From positions 62,001-126,000 of the forward strand of contig CAKTVB010000002.1 of NCBI GenBank assembly GCA_934621295.1: a DNA stretch of 64,000 bases. Direction: 5' to 3'. This DNA is from an uncultured Collinsella sp. GTDB taxonomy: Bacteria; Actinomycetota; Coriobacteriia; Coriobacteriales; Coriobacteriaceae. The notes under the pieces are model-generated. The model ran no database searches, was not told where the DNA came from, and saw only the letters and a program-made list of their open reading frames with translations. Made by a program: the position numbers and the translations under genes. Positions 59,153-64,000 of this stretch are shown here, piece after piece (within the stretch, counting starts at the first letter, position 1; each line of letters opens with the position of its first letter).

Positions 59153-60232
59153 CTATTCGTCGCCAAAGCTGATGCCGAGCATTTTTGCTTCGCGCACCAA
59201 ATCGCTCTCGGGATCAACGTATTTTAGTTTGCCGGCGACGTCTGCAAGGGGGGTTCGGCACATTTTCCCATCGCGCTGGGCAACCATAAAGCCAAACTCG
59301 CCCTCGAGGCAACCGCGAGCCGCCTCGACGCCGCACTGGGTGGCAAAAACGCGGTCCTGAGCATCGGGCTCGCCGCCGCGCTGGGTATGGCCGGGAACGG
59401 CAACGCGCGTTTCGCGCCCGGTGACGCGTTCGATGTCTGCTGCGAGGTCATAGGCGATGGAGGGAGAGGTGCGGGCGGCGACCTTCTTCTTGTACTCCTT
59501 CTTGGACAAGGCTGCGTCTTCTTTGGAGATGGCGCCCTCGGCCACCACGACGATGGCGAAGCGGCCACCATTTTTAATGCGCTGCTCAATGCTGCGCTCA
59601 ACGGCCTTGAGGTCGTAGGGGATCTCGGGAATCAAGATGATGTCCGCGCCGCCAGCGACACCGGCGTACAGGGGAATCCAGCCAACCTTATGGCCCATGA
59701 TCTCGATCACGAAGACGCGACCGTGGCTCGAGGCGGTGGTGTGGATGTCGTCGATGCACTTGGTTGCAACCTCGACCGCGCTGGTAAAGCCAAAGGTCAT
59801 GTCCGTGCCCCAGGTGTCGTTATCGATGGTCTTGGGCAGGGCGATGACGTTCAGGCCCTCTTCGCGCAGACGGTTCGCCGTCTTGGTGGAGCCGTTGCCA
59901 CCCAGCATAAACAGGCAGTCGAGCTTGAGCTTGTGGTAGGTGTGCACCATGGCGGGAACCTTCTCCACGCCATCGGTCTCAGGGGTATCAAGCTGCTTGA
60001 AGGGGGTACGGCTCGTGCCCAGGATAGTGCCACCGCGCGTGAGGATACCGCTAAAGTCCGCAGAGGTCATAACTCGAAAACGGCTGTAGATGAGACCCTG
60101 GTAGCCATCTTCAAAGCCGTAGAACTCAACGGGCTCCGGGGAGCAGTTGGTGAGCGTCTTGACGATTCCTCGCATGGTGGCGTTCAGCGCCTGGCAGTCG
60201 CCGCCGCTGGTAAGAAGTCCAACCCTGAGCAT
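59153..60232 (-). CDS. pfkA: 6-phosphofructokinase, group with Gly104/Lys124 combination
   Basis: A 359-residue phosphofructokinase of glycolysis. GLLTSGGDCQALNA is the N-terminal nucleotide loop, GGNGSTKTA (111-119) and LPKTIDND (132-139) the active site with Asp137 as base, and IEIMGHKVGW the substrate region. Gly114 equals Gly104 of E. coli PfkA (ATP type), while Lys134 equals position 124, which is Gly in E. coli and Lys in PPi-dependent enzymes. That combination is known from actinobacterial ATP-PFKs. ATG 60232 has GAGGAA about 7 nt upstream. Confidence 0.94.
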   Translation of the reverse strand: MLRVGLLTSGGDCQALNATMRGIVKTLTNCSPEPVEFYGFEDGYQGLIYSRFRVMTSADFSGILTRGGTILGTSRTPFKQLDTPETDGVEKVPAMVHTYHKLKLDCLFMLGGNGSTKTANRLREEGLNVIALPKTIDNDTWGTDMTFGFTSAVEVATKCIDDIHTTASSHGRVFVIEIMGHKVGWIPLYAGVAGGADIILIPEIPYDLKAVERSIEQRIKNGGRFAIVVVAEGAISKEDAALSKKEYKKKVAARTSPSIAYDLAADIERVTGRETRVAVPGHTQRGGEPDAQDRVFATQCGVEAARGCLEGEFGFMVAQRDGKMCRTPLADVAGKLKYVDPESDLVREAKMLGISFGDE

Positions 60233-60500
60233 GGTATTCCTCGCAGTATGTTAGGCATGAATAGACGAAAGAAAGTGTACCGCAACTCGTGTCTCGTTAT
60301 GGGCGGCTGACAAGCCTGTAACCATCATGGTTATGTCAGTTTTCAATCAGACGATGTCGGGTGTGGCCCGCATGCGCATGGACGCTGTCTCTGACTGGCG
60401 TTTGCGCCCGGACGGTGCAGGCGGGGCTACAGGATGATTCGGGGGTGCCGGTTGGCGTGCGTGCCCGGGTCGTGCTCCGCGATGGGTTCTTCGTTACTTT
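60233..60500. other. Divergent gap between pfkA and the attenuator promoter
   Basis: The 413-bp pfkA-MFS gap has its pfkA-side 268 bp free of any recognisable gene or structure; a 72-codon open frame here (60361-60579) has no start signal or family. The remaining part holds the promoter, short ORF and terminator listed next. Confidence 0.55.
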
Positions 60501-60529
60501 TTGTGAAGTCGCAGGTTTCATGGTACAAA
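60501..60529 (+). promoter_or_regulatory. Promoter of the MFS leader
   Basis: TTGTGA (60501-60506), 17-bp spacer, TACAAA (60524-60529). The expected start (about 60536) is 2 nt before the ATG of the short ORF. Confidence 0.65.
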
Positions 60530-60537
60530 AGAGGGCA

Positions 60538-60579
60538 ATGAACCAAAGGCGGGTTCCCAGCTCATGCTGCTATGAGTAA
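60538..60579 (+). CDS. 13-codon leader ORF overlapping an attenuator
   Basis: ATG at 60538 opens a 13-residue frame, MNQRRVPSSCCYE, ending in TAA at 60577-60579. It begins almost at the predicted transcript start, so it is probably translated as a leaderless or near-leaderless ORF. It lies across the left arm and loop of the terminator hairpin. A ribosome paused on the first codons would cover the left arm and prevent the hairpin. I read it as a regulatory uORF for the MFS exporter; its translation is inferred. Confidence 0.5.
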   Translation: MNQRRVPSSCCYE

Positions 60580-60594
60580 GGGGCCCGCCTTTTT
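60545..60594 (+). terminator. Attenuator/terminator in the MFS leader
   Basis: AAAGGCGGG (60545-60553) pairs with CCCGCCTTT (60584-60592), extended inward by two T-G and two C-G pairs; CTCAT/ATGAG (60561-60565/60572-60576) forms an inner stem. Five T follow. It lies between a promoter and a gene on the same strand, 51 bp before the MFS start. Confidence 0.88.
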
Positions 60595-60645
60595 GCGTGT
60601 TCGCTGCCATTGTGTGCGGCTGCTGATCGATAGGGGATTGAAACG

Positions 60646-62160
60646 ATGGATAACGAGCGTTTGGATGGAGCGCCCGCGCAGGATGGTTACGCTGGGACCG
60701 TAAGGGCGTGCGCGTGCGGGCCTTCTTCGGAGGAGCGTCGGCGTATCGCCCTTGAGGGCGATACCCACGGCAAGAACAAATGGGCGATTCTCTTTACCGT
60801 GCTGGTCATGACATTTATGTCCACGCTCGATTCGAGCATCGTCAACGTGGCGTTGCCCGTGATGCAAAAAGCCCTTGTCGTGAGTCTGGGCGATATCCAG
60901 TGGGTCTCTACGGTCTACCTGGTGGCTATCTGTGCGTCGATGCTCATTTTCGGACGCTTGGGCGACATGTTCGGCAAGGTCTGGCTCTTCCAGGCAGGCG
61001 TGGCGCTCTTCACCGTCGGCTCGCTTTTATGCGGCCTTTCGCATACGTTTGCGATGCTGTTGGTCTCGCGCTGCGTGCAGGGCATCGGGGCCGCGGCGGC
61101 CATGGCAAACAATATGGGCATTATCACCGAGTCGTTTCCCGCTAAGGAGCGCGGTCGGGCGTTGGGCCTGCTTGCGAGCTTTGTTGCCCTGGGCATGATG
61201 TGCGGCCCGGTGCTGGGCGGTGTGATCGTGTCGACTCTGCCATGGGAGTGCATCTTCCTTATCAACGTGCCCGTGGGCGTCGTATCCTTTGTCGCAGGTC
61301 TCAAGACCCTGCCGCATGTGCGCCCTGACCGCCGCGGCATCACGTTCGATCTGACTGGTGCCTGCGCGCTTGTGCCTGCGTTGGTCATGCTGCTGTGCTC
61401 GATTACCTTTATGGGCGAGGGTGCCTCGCTCAAGATTGTAGGCATGCTGTTTGCCGGCCTGCTGCTCATGGTGCTGTTCGTGCGTATCGAGCTGCGCGCA
61501 GAACAGCCGCTCGCTCGTCTGGGCGTCTTCAAGAGCCTGACTTTCAACATCAATGTGCTCGCGACGCTTATCAGCTTCATCGCTATCGGCGCGAGTGAGA
61601 TTATCCTGCCCTTTTATTTCCAGGATGCGCACGGGTTCTCGCCGAGTCTTTCCGGTTTTCTCTTTGCCGTGATTCCGCTGGTAAATATCGTAGTGGGACC
61701 GCTTTCTGGTTCTCTTTCCGACCGCGTGGGGTCGCATATTCCCACGTGCGTGGGCCTGTTCATCTACTCCGTCGGCCTGGCCGCCGTGGGGCTTCTTAAC
61801 GAGCACAGTTCGTTGCCGGTGATTGTCGCCGCCGTGGCGCTGATGTCTTTGGGAACCTCGACGTTTCAGTCGCCCAACAACTCGCTGTTCATGAGCGCGG
61901 CTCCGCTGGACGCGCTCGGTTTCGTGGGAAGCCTCTCGGCGCTTTCGCAGAATATGGGCATGGCGCTCGGCATCTCGGGCGGCATGGCGATTCTCTACGG
62001 CAAGATGGGCGAGGCTGCGGGCAGGCCCGTGGCGGGCTATGTGGCGGGACGTCCGGACATTTTCTTCTACGGCTACCGCTGGGCCCTTATGAGCGTGGCC
62101 GCCCTTGTTGCCGTGGGCTTCGTACTGTGCCTGGTGCGTGCGGCCCGTGCTCGCCGCTAA
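60646..62160 (+). CDS. DHA2/EmrB-QacA-type MFS exporter
   Basis: A 504-residue transporter with 14 predicted helices after a 45-residue charged cytoplasmic N terminus. TFMSTLDSSIVNVALPVMQ (helix 1) is the DHA2 motif, GRLGDMFGKVWLF the loop 2-3 motif A, and GPVLGGVIV the antiporter motif C in helix 5. Such pumps extrude drugs or other toxic compounds by proton antiport. The leader carries a promoter, short ORF and terminator, so expression is probably induced by attenuation. The GGQ-domain gene follows after 18 bp. Substrate unknown. Confidence 0.9.
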   Translation: MDNERLDGAPAQDGYAGTVRACACGPSSEERRRIALEGDTHGKNKWAILFTVLVMTFMSTLDSSIVNVALPVMQKALVVSLGDIQWVSTVYLVAICASMLIFGRLGDMFGKVWLFQAGVALFTVGSLLCGLSHTFAMLLVSRCVQGIGAAAAMANNMGIITESFPAKERGRALGLLASFVALGMMCGPVLGGVIVSTLPWECIFLINVPVGVVSFVAGLKTLPHVRPDRRGITFDLTGACALVPALVMLLCSITFMGEGASLKIVGMLFAGLLLMVLFVRIELRAEQPLARLGVFKSLTFNINVLATLISFIAIGASEIILPFYFQDAHGFSPSLSGFLFAVIPLVNIVVGPLSGSLSDRVGSHIPTCVGLFIYSVGLAAVGLLNEHSSLPVIVAAVALMSLGTSTFQSPNNSLFMSAAPLDALGFVGSLSALSQNMGMALGISGGMAILYGKMGEAAGRPVAGYVAGRPDIFFYGYRWALMSVAALVAVGFVLCLVRAARARR

Positions 62161-62178
62161 CGTGCTAGTCTTGGGCCC

Positions 62179-62559
62179 ATGGAAGAAAAGCACCTGACAT
62201 ATCGAGAGTATGCCGCGTTTGCACGTCAGACGGCGGCCGAGGTCGCCCGCGATTGCGAGGTGGACGTCTTTCGCGCCACCGGTCCGGGCGGGCAGGGCGT
62301 GAACACTACCGATTCTGCCGTGCGCATGCGCCATGTTCCTACGGGAATCGTGGTCACCGCGCGTGAGAGCCGCAGCCAGTTTCAAAATCGAGCATCGTGC
62401 GTTCGTAAATTGCAGGAGGAGTTTCGTCGTCGCGCCGTGCCGCCCAAGGTGCGCCATGCTACCAAGGTCCCGGCCTCTCAGCGACGCCGCCGCCTCAAGG
62501 ACAAACGCATGCGTTCAGACCTCAAAGCAACGCGCCGCCGCATCACCGGCGACAAATAA
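62179..62559 (+). CDS. Stand-alone GGQ peptidyl-tRNA hydrolase domain protein, ArfB/RF-domain-like
   Basis: A 126-residue protein consisting of the class I release-factor catalytic domain. ATGPGGQGVNTTDSAVRMRH (33-52) holds the GGQ (37-39) that hydrolyses peptidyl-tRNA; VPTGIVVTARESRSQFQNR follows as in RF1/RF2. There is no codon-recognition domain. The C-terminal 35 residues are strongly basic, as in ArfB/ICT1, whose tail enters the empty mRNA channel of stalled ribosomes. Ribosome rescue is thus the likely role. It sits 18 bp behind the MFS exporter with no good Shine-Dalgarno of its own. Confidence 0.87.
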   Translation: MEEKHLTYREYAAFARQTAAEVARDCEVDVFRATGPGGQGVNTTDSAVRMRHVPTGIVVTARESRSQFQNRASCVRKLQEEFRRRAVPPKVRHATKVPASQRRRRLKDKRMRSDLKATRRRITGDK

Positions 62560-62595
62560 TGTGACAAAAAGTCCTCAGGTTTATTCTGTCACATT
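62558..62595. repeat. Perfect 9-bp inverted repeat spanning two convergent stop codons
   Basis: AATGTGACA (62558-62566) and TGTCACATT (62587-62595) flank a 20-nt loop, overlapping the ends of the GGQ gene and the lipid kinase gene. No U tract; it may still serve as a shared terminator. Confidence 0.5.
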
Positions 62596-63573
62596 CTGTC
62601 GGGGCCTTAGCACGGTGAGGGCTCCGGGCAGGACGGTGATGGTTGCCTTGCGAGCGTGAATCTGCTCGCCGTCAGCCTGGATGGGGTAGTCGTCGCCTTC
62701 AAAATCAAGAACCAAATGCTCGGCGCGCAGAAGGTGGATGAGTCTCGATTTCACATGACCGCCGTTCTTGGCGCGCAAGAACAAAGGTAGCGCCACGCCG
62801 CGGGGGATGGATCCGGCGGCATAGCAGATGTCGAAAAGGCCGTCCGTGGGATCCGCGCTAGGGCAGACCTTAAAACCCGAGCCATATGTGGGGCCGATCT
62901 GCACCGCGAAGATAAGGGCGCGCAAGCAGCCCAAGTCGCCATCGTCTACCTGCACATTTGTTGGGTACGATCGAAAACGCCTGCCAAAGACGTCAAGTCC
63001 GCTTGCGGTATAGAGCGCGCCACCGGTAAGGCCCGTGCGCAGGCGTCGCTCCACAGTGTCGATGGCGATGGCCGCGTCGAGGCCAAAGGAGAACGTCTGC
63101 ACAAAGTGCTCTGTACGTGCAGCGGCATCAGCGGTCTCCGCCCCAGATGGAACATACTCGATTTTGCCCACATCCATACGAACAGGCTCATAGTCGAAAA
63201 TTCGCTCGATGGAAGACACTTGGTCCGCGGGAATGCCCAGGGTACGCGCGTAATCGTTGCCCGATCCCACGGGCACTACGCCCAGGTGAGGGCGTTGGGC
63301 GGCATCGATCTGCATAAGCCCGCAGGCGACCTCGTGGACCACGCCGTCTCCGCCTAGGGCGAGCACGGTGTCAAAACCTTCGGCCTCGCGGGCGAGCTGG
63401 GTTGCGTGGCCTGCATGTTCCGTACAGACAAGCGAGAACGCATCGGTTTCATGGGAGTAGAGCGCGCAGAAGCGCTGCATGCGCTCGGCTACGCCGCGTG
63501 CGGCTCCCGACTGGGCGGTGGGGTTGGCGATGATGAGCGTCTTTCCCAACGAGCCACTATCTCGAAGCTGCAT
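62581..63573 (-). CDS. Diacylglycerol kinase catalytic-domain lipid kinase
   Basis: A 330-residue DagK/YegS-like kinase. TLIIANPTAQSG near the N terminus, ALGGDGVVHEVACGL (nucleotide-binding GGDG) and VPVGSGNDYARTLGIP define the DAGKc domain; the C-terminal beta-sandwich contains FSFGLDAAI, DPTDGLFDICYA and QADGEQIHAR. It probably phosphorylates diacylglycerol or a related lipid for phospholipid recycling. ATG 63573 has AAAGGA about 8 nt upstream; the frame to 63639 adds an unconserved leader. It follows the ClC gene on the same strand. Confidence 0.92.
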   Translation of the reverse strand: MQLRDSGSLGKTLIIANPTAQSGAARGVAERMQRFCALYSHETDAFSLVCTEHAGHATQLAREAEGFDTVLALGGDGVVHEVACGLMQIDAAQRPHLGVVPVGSGNDYARTLGIPADQVSSIERIFDYEPVRMDVGKIEYVPSGAETADAAARTEHFVQTFSFGLDAAIAIDTVERRLRTGLTGGALYTASGLDVFGRRFRSYPTNVQVDDGDLGCLRALIFAVQIGPTYGSGFKVCPSADPTDGLFDICYAAGSIPRGVALPLFLRAKNGGHVKSRLIHLLRAEHLVLDFEGDDYPIQADGEQIHARKATITVLPGALTVLRPRQNVTE

Positions 63574-63666
63574 CCCCTTGGTCCTTTCCGTGCAATGTCC
63601 ATCTGCACAAGTATGGGGCAGATGGACTATTAATGCCATGGGAACCCGGTGAGCGTGAGTGGGGCG

Positions 63667-64000
63667 TTATTTGTTATCGTTGCTGGTGGTGCTTGCAGGC
63701 TCGCCTTCGATGACTACCTCATGGTGGCGCTCGATGGCATGCTCCACGGTGTCTCCCTCATCAAACTCGAGGGAGCGACGCTTGGGCGTGACGATGCGTT
63801 GCGCCGGGTACACGCCGCGATGGCCTGCGACGAGGTAGCTTACAAATGCAACGATCACAAAGTAGGCAGCCGCCTTGCCGCTGAACATGTCGATGCCCAG
63901 CATGATAGTGGTGATGGGGACGTTGAGCGCGGCTCCAAAGACGCCCAGGAGGCCAAGTGCAGCCATAAAGCTCGGATCGCTTCCGGTGATGGTGGCGATC
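63667..64000 (-). CDS. ClC-family chloride channel/antiporter, C-terminal part
   Basis: Only the last 110 residues are in the window; the gene continues beyond 64000, so the start is missing. The visible part contains GSDPSFMAALGLLGVFGAAL and NVPITTIMLGIDMFSGK, the helix region of ClC proteins with the conserved P-x-T-x-x-x-L-xx-E/D-type sequence near helix N, then two hydrophobic helices and a charged cytoplasmic tail without CBS domains. Whether it is a channel or a proton/chloride exchanger depends on residues outside the window. Confidence 0.88.
   Translation of the reverse strand, partial: IATITGSDPSFMAALGLLGVFGAALNVPITTIMLGIDMFSGKAAAYFVIVAFVSYLVAGHRGVYPAQRIVTPKRRSLEFDEGDTVEHAIERHHEVVIEGEPASTTSNDNK

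Noticed and set aside
62558..62595. CRP/FNR-type operator (TGTGA...TCACA)
   Set aside because: The half-sites are 20 nt apart rather than 6, and the position is at the ends of two convergent genes.
1..64000. tRNA genes, tmRNA, SRP RNA, 6S RNA, insertion sequences
   Set aside because: None was recognised on reading both strands; a covariance scan would be needed to exclude a divergent small RNA.

Overview
The window looks like the chromosome of a high-GC Gram-positive of the class Coriobacteriia, most likely Collinsella or a close relative. The main pointers are the actinobacterial/firmicute-style division cluster ending in sepF, a yggT-like gene and divIVA, a class III fructose-1,6-bisphosphatase, a cobalamin-riboswitch-controlled DUF4430 surface protein, and frequent GTG/TTG starts. 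The assignment rests on gene content only; there is no rRNA in the window. I saw no insertion sequence, prophage, CRISPR array or tRNA gene.

Layout. 1-2.7 kb: lysine/diaminopimelate operon lysA-dapA-dapB (minus strand) behind a recognisable lysine riboswitch; dapB runs off the left edge. 2.9-6.7 kb: an M20 peptidase, an FxLYD-type membrane protein, a helix-turn-helix-like protein and a membrane-anchored Ser/Thr kinase that looks leaderless. 6.8-13 kb: a cobalamin riboswitch followed by a 1627-residue surface protein (two DUF4430 domains, beta-propeller, InlB-type repeat, C-terminal anchor) and a smaller DUF4430 protein, probably a corrinoid-capture module. 13.3-20.3 kb: GtrA protein, class III FBPase, a small XRE regulator, a two-gene polysaccharide ABC exporter, a DUF1846 protein and a winged-helix protein. 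20.4-23.2 kb: pyrG and xerD. A 780-bp AT-richer gap with inverted 29-bp-spaced repeats and a candidate MraZ operator then leads into the division/cell-wall (dcw) cluster (23.9-47.9 kb): mraZ-rsmH-ftsL-like-ftsI-murF-mraY-murD-ftsW-murG-murC-murB-ftsQ-ftsZ-pgeF, then yggS-sepF-yggT-divIVA. The complete phosphate operon pstSCAB-phoU sits inside this cluster, between pgeF and yggS.

48-64 kb: a nitroreductase, a second phosphate system (DUF47 regulator plus Pit permease), RNase P RNA, cutC, an IMPACT-family gene, a cysteine-rich C_GCAxxG_C_C protein, an O-acetylhomoserine/methionine-type PLP enzyme, the pantothenate operon panB-panC-(DUF2520 reductase candidate)-panD, an alpha/beta hydrolase, MscL with an added zinc ribbon, phosphofructokinase, a drug-type MFS exporter with an apparent uORF/terminator attenuator, a stand-alone GGQ release-factor-domain protein, a diacylglycerol kinase-type lipid kinase, and a truncated ClC chloride channel at the right edge.

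The points most worth follow-up are the cobalamin riboswitch whose B12 box can pair base for base with the downstream Shine-Dalgarno, the 13-codon uORF buried in a terminator ahead of the MFS exporter and GGQ protein, the pst operon inserted between two genes normally adjacent, the zinc-ribbon MscL, and the inverted repeat cluster upstream of mraZ.
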